Shown here one piece after another: positions 24,650-32,491 of a stretch of DNA of 64,000 bases. The position numbers and the translations under genes were made by a program. The stretch comes from Diaminobutyricibacter sp049994905. Its GTDB lineage: Bacteria > Actinomycetota > Actinomycetes > Actinomycetales > Microbacteriaceae. The notes below the pieces were generated by a model that saw only the letters and a program-made list of their open reading frames with translations, was not told the DNA's origin and did no database searches. Each line of letters begins with the position of its first letter. Position 1 is the stretch's first letter. The stretch spans positions 1,488,001 to 1,552,000 of the forward strand of contig NZ_CP188258.1 of NCBI RefSeq assembly GCF_049994905.1, in the 5' to 3' direction.

Positions 24650-26257
24650 CTACCGCCAGCTCGGCAGCCAGATGTGGAGCTGCCAGAACCAGAACGGAAC
24701 CTGCTGCGCTGTCCAGATCGAGTAGAAGAACACGCTGACCGCAGCGGTGATGACGAGATAGATGGCGACGGTCAGGATGCCGCGCTTGCGCCGCCAGGCG
24801 GGATCCGTCCGCTTGCCGAGGATGAGTGCGATCACGAACGTCAGCGCCAGGATCAGGTAGGGCTCGAACGCGATCGTATAGAACTGGAAGACCGTGCGGT
24901 TGATGTAGAGCAGCCACGGCAGGTAGCCCGCGGCGATGCCGGTGAGGATGAGCCCGACGCGCCATTCGCGGTAGCGAACGAGCCGGTACACGAGGTAGAA
25001 CACGGCGGCCGCGGCGGCCCACCAGATCAGCGGGTTGCCGACCGACGTTATGGCGGACGAGCACGCTGACGACGTGCAGCCGTCCTGCCCGAGAACGGTG
25101 CCCTGGTAGTACATGCTCGTCGGCCGGATCATGAAGAGCCAGGTCAGCGGGTTCGCCTGGTACGGGTGCGGCACGTGCAGGTTGATGCTGTAGTTGTACA
25201 TCTCGGTCTGGTAGTGCCAGAGGTTCTGGAGCCAGTGAGGGACCCACGCCAGGCCGCCGCCCCACGGCTTGCCGACCGTTGTCGCCCACGACCGGTCGTA
25301 GCCGCCTGTGGTGAAGATCCAGCCCGACCAGGTGGCGATGTAGCTCACGAGCGCGATCGGGACCATGAGCAGGAAGGTCGCCGGCCCCTGCTTGAGGATG
25401 CTGCCGGTGATCCAGAAGGGCAGGCCGACGCGGCGACGCGCCACCGCATCCACGATCACCGTGTAGATGGCGAAGAAGGCGAGGAAGTACACGCCGGTCC
25501 ATTTGACGCCGGCGCACAGCCCGCAGAGGATTCCGGCGGCGATCAGCCAGGGCCGCCACCACAGCACGGGGCCCCAGGCGGGATTGCCGCCTTTCTCCCG
25601 CAGCTCGGCGACCCGTGCCGCGAGTCTCGTCGCATGCCAGTCCCGATCGAGCAGGAGGCAGCCGAACGCCAGCAGCGCGAAGAACATCACCGAGTTGTCG
25701 AGGATCGCCACCCGGCTCATCACGATCGCGTGGCCGTCGATCGCCATGAGGAATCCGGCGATCACCGCGAGGATCGTCGAGCGGAAGAGTTTGCGCGTGA
25801 TGAGCATGAGCACCACGACCGCGAGAATGCCGACGACCGCTGTCGACACGCGCCAGCCGAAGCTGTTCCCCGCGCCGTAGGCCGCCAGGCCGAGTGCGAT
25901 GATCCATTTGCCGAGCGGCGGATGCGCGACGAACGACGCCTGGGTCCCGTAGATGTTGACGCCGCCGTCGTTGAAGCTCAGGTCGGCTTTGTCGGGCCAG
26001 CTGCCCTCATAGCCGAGATGCATGAGCGTCCAGGCGTCCTTCACGTAGAAGGTCTCGTCGAACACGAGGGAGTGCGGGTTCGCGAGGTTCCAGAGGCGCA
26101 GCACTGCCGCCAGCAGGGTCACGACCAGGGGACCGCCCCAATACCAGAGCTTCACGCGCAGTGGGGTGCGCAGCGTGCGAGCCCACCAGTCGTCGAGGCG
26201 GCTGCCGGTCGGTTCGGCGACTACGGCGTCGAAGCCGATCGTGGGAGTCCTGGTCAC
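24650..26257 (-). CDS. pmt: Protein O-mannosyltransferase (dolichyl-phosphate-mannose type)
   Basis: A 535-residue polytopic membrane glycosyltransferase of family GT39. Visible are the DEx motif in the first extracellular loop (VFDETFYVKDAWT), the second loop motif with HPPLGKWIIALG, and about eleven transmembrane segments. It transfers mannose from polyprenyl-phosphate-mannose to Ser/Thr of secreted proteins on the outer face of the membrane, coupled to Sec export in mycobacteria (Rv1002c). It is divergent from rsmI, the conserved actinobacterial arrangement. The start is GTG 26257, supported by a TAACAT box 6 bases upstream. Confidence 0.93.
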   Translation of the reverse strand: MTRTPTIGFDAVVAEPTGSRLDDWWARTLRTPLRVKLWYWGGPLVVTLLAAVLRLWNLANPHSLVFDETFYVKDAWTLMHLGYEGSWPDKADLSFNDGGVNIYGTQASFVAHPPLGKWIIALGLAAYGAGNSFGWRVSTAVVGILAVVVLMLITRKLFRSTILAVIAGFLMAIDGHAIVMSRVAILDNSVMFFALLAFGCLLLDRDWHATRLAARVAELREKGGNPAWGPVLWWRPWLIAAGILCGLCAGVKWTGVYFLAFFAIYTVIVDAVARRRVGLPFWITGSILKQGPATFLLMVPIALVSYIATWSGWIFTTGGYDRSWATTVGKPWGGGLAWVPHWLQNLWHYQTEMYNYSINLHVPHPYQANPLTWLFMIRPTSMYYQGTVLGQDGCTSSACSSAITSVGNPLIWWAAAAAVFYLVYRLVRYREWRVGLILTGIAAGYLPWLLYINRTVFQFYTIAFEPYLILALTFVIALILGKRTDPAWRRKRGILTVAIYLVITAAVSVFFYSIWTAQQVPFWFWQLHIWLPSWR

Positions 26258-26263
26258 CCTGCA

Positions 26264-26290
26264 ATGTTAGTGAGGTGCGCCTGCCAGACT
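26264..26290. promoter_or_regulatory. Divergent promoter boxes of pmt and rsmI
   Basis: TAACAT (minus, 26264-26269) lies 6 bases before the pmt GTG. CAGACT (plus, 26285-26290) lies 6 bases before the rsmI ATG. The 39-base gap leaves no room for 5' leaders, so both messages appear leaderless and their promoters overlap. Confidence 0.5.
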
Positions 26291-26296
26291 GGGCTG

Positions 26297-27136
26297 ATGA
26301 TCATCCTCGCCGCGACACCCATAGGGAACCTCAAGGATGCGTCGGTGCGGCTCGTCGAGGCGCTCGGAGCCGTCGGGATCGTCGCATCGGAGGACACGCG
26401 GGTCACGCAGCGCCTGCTGGCGGGGCTCGGGGTGGAGAACCGCCCGAGGCTGATCGCTCTCCACGACCACAACGAGCGCGACCGGTCCGCTGAGGTCGTC
26501 GAGCTGGCCCGCGAGACGGATGTGCTGGTGCTGAGCGACGCCGGCATGCCGACCGTGTCCGATCCCGGCTTCCACCTGGTCGAGGCCGCGGCCGCCGCCG
26601 GCGTGGGCGTGACCGCCCTTCCCGGCCCGTCGGCGGTCATCACTGCTCTCGCAGTGTCGGGCCTGCCTACCGACCGATTCACCTTCGAAGGGTTCCTCCC
26701 GCGCAAGCAGGGGGAGCGGATGGCCGCCTTCCGCGCCCTTGCCGGCGAGCGCCGCACCATGGTCTTCTTCGAATCCCCCAACAGGCTCGCAGCCGCACTG
26801 GCCGACCTCGCATCCGTGCTCGGTGCCGATCGCCGCGTGGTGGTCTGCCGCGAGCTCACGAAGATGTTCGAAGAGGTCAGGCGCGGTTCGGCCGCCGAGC
26901 TCGCGGCGTGGGCGGCCGATGGGGTTCGCGGTGAGATCTGCGTCGTCGTCGACGGCGCAGCCGCGACCGTCGTCGACCTGGATTCCGGCGTGGACCAGGT
27001 GCTGTCGCTCGTCGCCGCCGGCACCCGGCTCAAGGATGCGGCGGCCGAGGTTGCCGAGGCGACGGGCCTGGGCAAACGCGACCTCTACCAGGCGGCGCTC
27101 GCCGCCCGCAAAGCCGATGCCGGGCCGGCGAGGTAG
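26297..27136 (+). CDS. rsmI: 16S rRNA (cytidine(1402)-2'-O)-methyltransferase
   Basis: A 279-residue SAM-dependent enzyme of the tetrapyrrole-methylase fold that 2'-O-methylates C1402 of 16S rRNA in the decoding centre. Signatures: LAATPIGNLKDAS at the N-terminus, ASEDTRVTQRLL, LSDAGMPTVSDPG, LPGPSAVITAL and FEGFLPRK, then a C-terminal LKDAAAEVAEATGLGKRDLYQAAL helical domain. The start at 26297 is the family start and lies 6 bases after CAGACT. metG follows after 76 bases with its own -10 box, giving the conserved pmt, rsmI, metG order. Confidence 0.96.
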   Translation: MIILAATPIGNLKDASVRLVEALGAVGIVASEDTRVTQRLLAGLGVENRPRLIALHDHNERDRSAEVVELARETDVLVLSDAGMPTVSDPGFHLVEAAAAAGVGVTALPGPSAVITALAVSGLPTDRFTFEGFLPRKQGERMAAFRALAGERRTMVFFESPNRLAAALADLASVLGADRRVVVCRELTKMFEEVRRGSAAELAAWAADGVRGEICVVVDGAAATVVDLDSGVDQVLSLVAAGTRLKDAAAEVAEATGLGKRDLYQAALAARKADAGPAR

Positions 27137-27199
27137 CAGCTCCGTGTCTCGTCCGCTCTGAGCCCCTGTAACACGGCCAGAGCGTTCCGGCCGCGCCCG

Positions 27200-27205
27200 T
27201 AGGAT
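27200..27205 (+). promoter_or_regulatory. -10 box for leaderless metG mRNA
   Basis: TAGGAT lies 7 bases before the ATG at 27213 with no ribosome site in between. The -35 region shows no match. Confidence 0.5.
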
Positions 27206-27212
27206 AGTCAGC

Positions 27213-28793
27213 ATGTCCGACGGCTCTTCGTTCTACATCACCACGCCGATTTTCTACGTGAACGATGTTCCCCACATCGGGCACGCGTACACCGAGGTCG
27301 CCGCTGATGTGCTGGCCCGGTGGCACCGCCAGGCCGGCGATGACACCTGGCTGCTCACGGGCACCGACGAGCACGGGCAGAAGATCCTCCGCACCGCCAC
27401 CGCGAACGGCACCACCCCGAAGGAGTGGGCCGATCGCCTCGTGCACGACGAGTGGCTGCCCCTGCTGAAGACGATCGACATCGCGAACGATGACTTCATC
27501 CGCACGACGGACGAACGCCACGAGAAGAACGTGCAACTGTTCCTTCAGAAGCTCTACGACGACGGATTCATCTACGCGGGGGAGTATGAGGCGCTCTACT
27601 GCGTCGGCTGCGAGGAGTTCAAGCCCCAGAGCGAGATCGTGGACGGCACCGGCGAATACGTCGGGCAGAAGGTGTGCGCCATCCACTCGAAGCCGCTCGA
27701 ACTGCTGCAGGAGAAGAACTACTTCTTCCGCATGAGCGACTTCTCCCAGAAGCTTCTCGACCTCTACGAGTCCCGGCCCGACTTCGTGCAGCCTGAGGCG
27801 GCGCGCAACGAGGTGGTCTCATTCGTTCGTCAGGGCCTGTCCGACCTGTCGATCTCGCGGTCCAGCTTCGACTGGGGCATCAAGGTGCCGTGGGACGAGT
27901 CCCACGTCGTATACGTCTGGTTCGACGCGCTCCTCAACTACATCACGGCCGTGGGCTATGGCCAGGACGAGGAGCAGTTCGAACGGCGCTGGCCGGCGAC
28001 GCACATCGTCGGCAAAGACATCCTGCGATTCCACGCGGTCATCTGGCCGGCGATGCTGATGGCGGCAGGGCTCGACGTTCCTCACCAGGTCTTCGGGCAC
28101 GGCTGGCTCCTCGTCGGCGGCGAGAAGATGTCGAAGTCGAAGCTGACGGGTATCGCCCCGACGCAGATCACCGAGACGTTCGGCTCCGATGCGTTCCGGT
28201 ATTACTTCATGCGCGCGATCAGCTTCGGCCAGGACGGGTCGTTCAGCTGGGAAGACCTTGCGGCCCGCTACCAGTCGGAGCTCGCAAACGGCTTCGGCAA
28301 CCTGGCATCCCGGGTGATCGCGATGGTCTCGCGCTACTTCGACGGCATCGTGCCGCCTGCCGGGGTCTACGACGTCGCCGACCTGGTGGTTCAGGATGTA
28401 GTGGCCAGGGCGGCCGCCGACGCGGACACCGCGATCGGCAGCCTCGCCATCCACGACGCGCTCGCCGCGATCTGGACGGTCGTCGACGAGCTCAACGGGT
28501 ACATCACGGCCCAGGAGCCGTGGTCGATCGCGAAAGACGAGACCCAGCGTGAGCGACTCGGCACAGTGCTCTACACCGCGGCGGAGGGGCTCCGCGCGCT
28601 CGCCGTACTGCTCTCACCGGTGATCCCTGCCGCGACGGGACGCCTCTGGGAGTCGCTGGGTGCCGGCCAGGAGCTCGGTCCCCTCGAGGCACAGCCCATC
28701 CGGGATGCCGGACGGTGGGGCCAGCTCGCTGCCGGCACCACAGTCAACGGGCTGGAAGCGCTGTTTCCCCGAATCGAAGCGACCGTTGCCTGA
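27213..28793 (+). CDS. metG: Methionine--tRNA ligase
   Basis: A 526-residue class I aminoacyl-tRNA synthetase charging tRNA-Met. The HIGH motif is at residues about 19-22 (VPHIGHAYTEVAADV) and the KMSKS motif is in GGEKMSKSKLTG. The connective zinc insert reads YCVGCEEF, with a second half VCAIH in place of the second CxxC. The anticodon-binding helical domain follows, and the protein ends without the C-terminal tRNA-binding domain seen in E. coli MetG, the usual length in actinobacteria. tatD starts on a TTG inside the last codons. Essential housekeeping function. Confidence 0.97.
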   Translation: MSDGSSFYITTPIFYVNDVPHIGHAYTEVAADVLARWHRQAGDDTWLLTGTDEHGQKILRTATANGTTPKEWADRLVHDEWLPLLKTIDIANDDFIRTTDERHEKNVQLFLQKLYDDGFIYAGEYEALYCVGCEEFKPQSEIVDGTGEYVGQKVCAIHSKPLELLQEKNYFFRMSDFSQKLLDLYESRPDFVQPEAARNEVVSFVRQGLSDLSISRSSFDWGIKVPWDESHVVYVWFDALLNYITAVGYGQDEEQFERRWPATHIVGKDILRFHAVIWPAMLMAAGLDVPHQVFGHGWLLVGGEKMSKSKLTGIAPTQITETFGSDAFRYYFMRAISFGQDGSFSWEDLAARYQSELANGFGNLASRVIAMVSRYFDGIVPPAGVYDVADLVVQDVVARAAADADTAIGSLAIHDALAAIWTVVDELNGYITAQEPWSIAKDETQRERLGTVLYTAAEGLRALAVLLSPVIPAATGRLWESLGAGQELGPLEAQPIRDAGRWGQLAAGTTVNGLEALFPRIEATVA

Positions 28794-29712
28794 CGAATCG
28801 CACATCCGTCACCGGCACGCGACGGAGGGCCGCGAGCTGAGCTACCCGCCGCTTCCGGAGGCACTCGTCGTCGGCGTGTACGACAATCACACGCACCTGG
28901 AGATCTCAGACGGCGACGATCCGCTCGACTACCGTGAGCAGCTGGATCGTGCGTCGAGCGTCGGCGTGCGCGGTGTCGTGCAGGTCGGAAACGATGTCGA
29001 GACGTCGCGCTGGTCGGCCGATATGGCGGCCATCGAACCGCGGATGCTCGCAGCCGTGGCGATCCACCCGAACGATGCGCCGGACTACGACGAGCGTGGC
29101 GAACTCGACGACGCGCTCCAGGTGATCGCCGAACTGGCGGGGCGACCGCGGGTGCGCGCCGTCGGTGAGACGGGGCTCGACTTCTTCCGCACGGACGAGT
29201 CGGGGCGTGCGGCCCAGTTCCGCTCTTTCGAGGCGCACATCGAGATCGCCAGGCAGAACGACCTCGCCCTCCAGATCCACGACCGCGACGCCCACGCCGA
29301 CGTGATCCGCACCCTGAAGAGGGTCGGAGCGCCCGAACGCACTGTCTTCCACTGCTTCTCCGGTGACGCCGAACTCGCCGAGATCTGCACCGACAACGGC
29401 TGGTACATGTCGTTCGCCGGCAACGTGACGTTCAAGAACGCCGGCCGGCTGCGCGAGGCGCTCGAGGTGGCGCCGCGTGCGCTCCTGCTGGTGGAGACGG
29501 ATGCGCCGTTCCTGACCCCGATGCCCTACCGCGGCCGCCCGAACGCGCCCTATCTCCTCCCGCACACCCTCCGTGCCATGGCCGACCACCTGCACACCGA
29601 CGCGTCGATGCTCGCCGCGCAGATCTCGTCGAACACCGAGCTGGTCTACGGCCGCTGGGACTCGGAGCCCGTCGCGCCGCCCCCGACCACCCCGATCGGT
29701 TCCGTCGCATGA
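28786..29712 (+). CDS. TatD-family metal-dependent DNase
   Basis: A 308-residue TIM-barrel metallo-hydrolase of the TatD family (3'-5' exonuclease acting on DNA or RNA ends). Metal ligands are visible: NHTHLEI at the N-terminus, Glu in GETGLDFF, His in LQIHDRDAH, His in VFHCFSG, and Asp in ETDAPFLTP. TTG at 28786 is taken as start because it begins the conserved N-terminal extension (PDESHIRHRHATEGRELSYPPLPE) and overlaps metG by 8 bases. No ATG lies before the first metal motif except far upstream inside metG. It overlaps rsmA by 4 bases. Position between metG and rsmA is conserved in actinobacteria. Confidence 0.92.
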   Translation: MPDESHIRHRHATEGRELSYPPLPEALVVGVYDNHTHLEISDGDDPLDYREQLDRASSVGVRGVVQVGNDVETSRWSADMAAIEPRMLAAVAIHPNDAPDYDERGELDDALQVIAELAGRPRVRAVGETGLDFFRTDESGRAAQFRSFEAHIEIARQNDLALQIHDRDAHADVIRTLKRVGAPERTVFHCFSGDAELAEICTDNGWYMSFAGNVTFKNAGRLREALEVAPRALLLVETDAPFLTPMPYRGRPNAPYLLPHTLRAMADHLHTDASMLAAQISSNTELVYGRWDSEPVAPPPTTPIGSVA

Positions 29713-30554
29713 GCGACGTGCGGCTCCTGGGGCCGGCGGAGATCCGCGATCTGGCGGAGCTGCTCGACGTGACGCCGACCAAGAAGCTCGGCCAGAACTT
29801 CGTCATCGACGCGAACACCGTTCGGCGGATCGTGCGCGTCGCAGGCGTCGAGGCGGGCGACAGGGTCGTCGAAGTCGGGCCCGGGCTCGGATCGCTCACC
29901 CTGGGGCTGCTCGAGACCGGGGCGTCCGTCGTCGCGGTCGAGATCGACGGGCGACTCGCCCGCCAGCTTCCGGTGACGGTCGCGACGCTCGCGCCGGCGG
30001 CCGCCGAAAGACTGAGCGTCGTGCATCGCGACGCCCTCACCGTCACCGAGCTCGCCGGGGAGCCCGCGCGGCTCGTGGCCAACCTTCCGTACAATGTGTC
30101 CGTGCCGGTGCTGCTGCACTTTCTCGAGCACTTCCCGAGCATCCGCACCGGTGTCGTGATGGTGCAGGCCGAGGTCGGGCAGCGGGTCGCCGCCGAACCC
30201 GGGTCGAAGGTCTACGGGGCGCCGAGCGTGAAGGCGGCCTGGTACGGGCGGTGGCGCACGGCAGGCACTGTGAGCCGCCAGGTCTTCTGGCCGGTCCCGA
30301 ATGTGGACTCGATCCTCGTCGCATTCGAGCGGCATGAGGCCGAGCCCGGGGACGTGGACCTGCGCAGGCGCACGTTCGCCGTCGTCGACGCCGCCTTCCA
30401 GCAGCGGCGGAAGATGCTGCGGCAGTCGCTCTCGGCCCTGTTCGGGGACTCGGCCACGGCATCCGCTGCGCTCGAAAAAGCGGGGATCGACCCGACGGAG
30501 CGCGGCGAACAATTGACCGTCGACGACTTCATCGCGATAGCGCGCGCAGCCTGA
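29709..30554 (+). CDS. rsmA: 16S rRNA (adenine(1518)-N(6)/adenine(1519)-N(6))-dimethyltransferase
   Basis: A 281-residue KsgA/RsmA methyltransferase that dimethylates two adjacent adenines in helix 45 of 16S rRNA during 30S maturation. Motif I is VVEVGPGLGSLTLGLL, the acidic residue of motif II ends AVEIDGRLA, and the catalytic motif IV is NLPYNVSVP. KKLGQNFVIDANTVRRIV is the family N-terminal signature. The ATG overlaps the tatD stop by 4 bases (ATGA). ispE follows after 26 bases but has its own -10 box. Confidence 0.96.
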   Translation: MSDVRLLGPAEIRDLAELLDVTPTKKLGQNFVIDANTVRRIVRVAGVEAGDRVVEVGPGLGSLTLGLLETGASVVAVEIDGRLARQLPVTVATLAPAAAERLSVVHRDALTVTELAGEPARLVANLPYNVSVPVLLHFLEHFPSIRTGVVMVQAEVGQRVAAEPGSKVYGAPSVKAAWYGRWRTAGTVSRQVFWPVPNVDSILVAFERHEAEPGDVDLRRRTFAVVDAAFQQRRKMLRQSLSALFGDSATASAALEKAGIDPTERGEQLTVDDFIAIARAA

Positions 30555-30568
30555 AGCTGCGAGGGCTG

Positions 30569-30574
30569 TAGGTT
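30569..30574 (+). promoter_or_regulatory. -10 box for leaderless ispE mRNA
   Basis: TAGGTT lies 6 bases before the ATG at 30581, within the short rsmA-ispE gap. Confidence 0.5.
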
Positions 30575-30580
30575 GGAAGC

Positions 30581-31516
30581 ATGACCTCCGAGGCCTCGCT
30601 CCACATGGTGCACGCCAGGGCACCGGGCAAGATCAACGTGTTCCTCCGGGTCGGGGCCGTCATGGAAGACGGGTACCACGACGTGGCGACGGCCTACCAG
30701 GCGGTGTCCCTCTACGAGGATGTGCGCGCGTATCCGGCCGACGATTTCTCGGTCACCTTCGGCGGCCCGATCGACTGCTCCGGACTGCCTGTCGACGGCA
30801 ACAACCTGGCCATCAAGGCTGCACGCCTGCTCGCCCGCAAGACGGACTACCGCGGTGGCGTGCACCTCGAGATCGACAAGCACGTTCCGATCGCCGGCGG
30901 GATGGGCGGAGGGTCCGCCGACGCTGCCGCGACGCTCCTCGCCTGCGACGCGCTCTGGGGAACCGACTGCACGAAAGACGAGCTGCTCGCGCTCGCATCC
31001 CGGCTCGGCGCCGATGTTCCGTTCGCGCTCATCGGGGGAACGGCGATCGGCACCGGCCGAGGCGACCGACTGAGCCCCGCCCTCGCCAAGGGGCAGTTCC
31101 ACTGGGTCCTGGTGCTGCCCGAGGAGGGCATGAGCACCCCCGAGGTCTACCGCGAACTCGACCGGCACCGGGAACGGCACTCCCAGGACATCTTTCCGGC
31201 CCAGAAGCAGCCGACCGTCGACGCGAACATCCTGCAGGCCCTGCGCGCGGGCGACCCGCGCATGCTCGCCGAGTCGCTCGTCAACGACCTGCAGGCGCCC
31301 GCCATCCACCTCGCCCCCCACATCGGCGAGATCATCGAACTCGGCGAGATGAACGGCGCCCTCGCCGGCATCGTCTCCGGGTCGGGGCCAACGGTCGCCT
31401 TCCTGACGGCGGACCTCGACAGCGCACTCGACCTGCAGATCGCGCTGAGCGCATCCCGGCACACTGCCGTGCGCGCTACGGCGCCGGTGCACGGCGCGCG
31501 CATCCTCTCGGAGTAG
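30581..31516 (+). CDS. ispE: 4-(cytidine 5'-diphospho)-2-C-methyl-D-erythritol kinase
   Basis: A 311-residue GHMP kinase that phosphorylates CDP-ME in the non-mevalonate (MEP) isoprenoid pathway. Signatures: APGKINVFLRVG at the N-terminus, the ATP-binding glycine loop PIAGGMGGGSADAAATL, LGADVPFALIGGTAIGTGRGD, and the C-terminal GIVSGSGPTVAFL. Length fits the family. It is the last gene of the conserved block before an accessory region; the convergent NTF2-like gene ends 43 bases downstream. In mycobacteria rsmA and ispE are likewise adjacent. Confidence 0.96.
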   Translation: MTSEASLHMVHARAPGKINVFLRVGAVMEDGYHDVATAYQAVSLYEDVRAYPADDFSVTFGGPIDCSGLPVDGNNLAIKAARLLARKTDYRGGVHLEIDKHVPIAGGMGGGSADAAATLLACDALWGTDCTKDELLALASRLGADVPFALIGGTAIGTGRGDRLSPALAKGQFHWVLVLPEEGMSTPEVYRELDRHRERHSQDIFPAQKQPTVDANILQALRAGDPRMLAESLVNDLQAPAIHLAPHIGEIIELGEMNGALAGIVSGSGPTVAFLTADLDSALDLQIALSASRHTAVRATAPVHGARILSE

Positions 31517-31559
31517 CGCCGTCAGCGGCTCATTCCCCTCTCCCTCCTGGGCCTTGCCG

Positions 31560-32009
31560 TCACGGCTCGAGGTCGATCGCCGCCCGAAAACCGGTGCTCG
31601 GGTCCATGGAGAACGGGGTCGAGCCATGGTCGTGCGCGATCAGCCACCGGCCGTCGACCCGGCGCAGTCCCAGCGTCGACCGGAACCAGAGGGCGAAGGC
31701 GGTGCTGCTGCCCTTCGGCGTCGACGAGAGACGGTTGATGCTGTGGACGAACGCGATATCGCCGTCCGCCTCGACGACCGCCCTGGTGATGTCGAACTCG
31801 ATCGCCCCGTCGAACGTCGCCAGCCAGTCGCGCAGGCCCTGCACGTCGCGTCCCTGTGATGCGAGGGGCGGCGCCAGCGAGAAGCTGACGAGGTCGTCGG
31901 TGAACAACGCTCCGAGCGCATCGGCGTCGCGTGCCCGCATGGCGCGTTCACGTTCGGCGAGGAGCGCCCGGATCTCCGTGTCCGCGGTGGTGGTGGTGGT
32001 GGCAGTCAT
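31560..32009 (-). CDS. NTF2-like (SnoaL/DUF4440-type) protein
   Basis: A 149-residue protein with the cone-shaped NTF2-like fold: helix ALLAERERAMRARDADALGALFTDDLVSFSLAPP, RDVQGLRDWLATFDGAIEFDI, and a C-terminal WLIAHDHGSTPFSMDPSTG. The AHDHGSTPF pattern is common in DUF4440/SgcJ-type members of unknown function. AAGGAG lies 6 bases before the ATG at 32009. A GGT-repeat tract gives a run of threonines at residues 4-8. It is divergent from the DGPF/ECF42 pair across a symmetric promoter, and may be a co-target of that sigma factor. Confidence 0.82.
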   Translation of the reverse strand: MTATTTTTADTEIRALLAERERAMRARDADALGALFTDDLVSFSLAPPLASQGRDVQGLRDWLATFDGAIEFDITRAVVEADGDIAFVHSINRLSSTPKGSSTAFALWFRSTLGLRRVDGRWLIAHDHGSTPFSMDPSTGFRAAIDLEP

Positions 32010-32051
32010 GATGTTCTCCTTCGTTCGCATCCGATCTGGACTTGCATGGGA

Positions 32052-32083
32052 GACGTCGAAGCAGACGCCCCCGTCTCGACGTC
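32052..32083. promoter_or_regulatory. Palindromic divergent ECF-type promoter
   Basis: GACGTCGA (32052-32059) and TCGACGTC (32076-32083) are perfect inverted copies 16 bases apart. Read rightward this gives CGTCGA, 17 bp, CGACGT, followed by the DGPF gene after a 37-base leader. Read leftward the same elements lead to the NTF2-like gene. From memory, ECF42 promoters have a TGTCGA-like -35 and a CGA-containing -10. An inner AGACG/CGTCT hairpin is also present. Confidence 0.6.
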
Positions 32084-32119
32084 CCGGGTGAGAAGATTCA
32101 CCCAGGGATGGAGACAGCG

Positions 32120-32491
32120 ATGAAATACCTCATTCTCATCAACGGAAACGAGAAGTCGCGCGCGGTGTGGGAGAGCTTCACCGATGAGCAGCGCTCCGCG
32201 GGCTACGAGCTGTACGCCCGACTTCACCAGCGGCTGCAGGCGTCAGGCGAGCTGGTTGCGGCCGAGGCGCTCACCGATCCGTCGCTCGCGGTGCGCGTGC
32301 CGGCCCGCGACTCCAGCCTGATCGCGACCGACGGACCGTTCGCCGAGGTGAAGGAGCAGCTGAACGGGTTCTACCTGGTCGACTGCGAAAGCCTCGACCG
32401 GGCCGTCGAGATCGCCGAAGGATTTCCTGAGGCGGCATACGGGCTCGTCGAAGTGCGCCCGGTCCTCAACCTGGGCGGGCCCGACGTGTGA
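32120..32491 (+). CDS. DGPF-domain (YCII-related) protein of an ECF42 locus
   Basis: A 123-residue YCII-related ferredoxin-like protein. MKYLILINGNE begins the fold and the name-giving motif reads ATDGPFAEVKEQLNGFYLVDC. Members near ECF42 sigma genes are called DGPF proteins; their biochemical role is not settled. The ATG at 32120 is chosen because GGAGA precedes it and MKYLI is the family start; an in-frame ATG at 32108 would add four residues. Its stop overlaps the sigma-factor start by 4 bases, so the two are co-translated. A palindromic ECF-type promoter lies 37 bases upstream. Confidence 0.9.
   Translation: MKYLILINGNEKSRAVWESFTDEQRSAGYELYARLHQRLQASGELVAAEALTDPSLAVRVPARDSSLIATDGPFAEVKEQLNGFYLVDCESLDRAVEIAEGFPEAAYGLVEVRPVLNLGGPDV

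Noticed and set aside
31986..32002. GGT triplet run as a phase-variable tract
   Set aside because: The unit is a triplet inside the coding sequence, so changes would add or remove threonines without switching the gene off.
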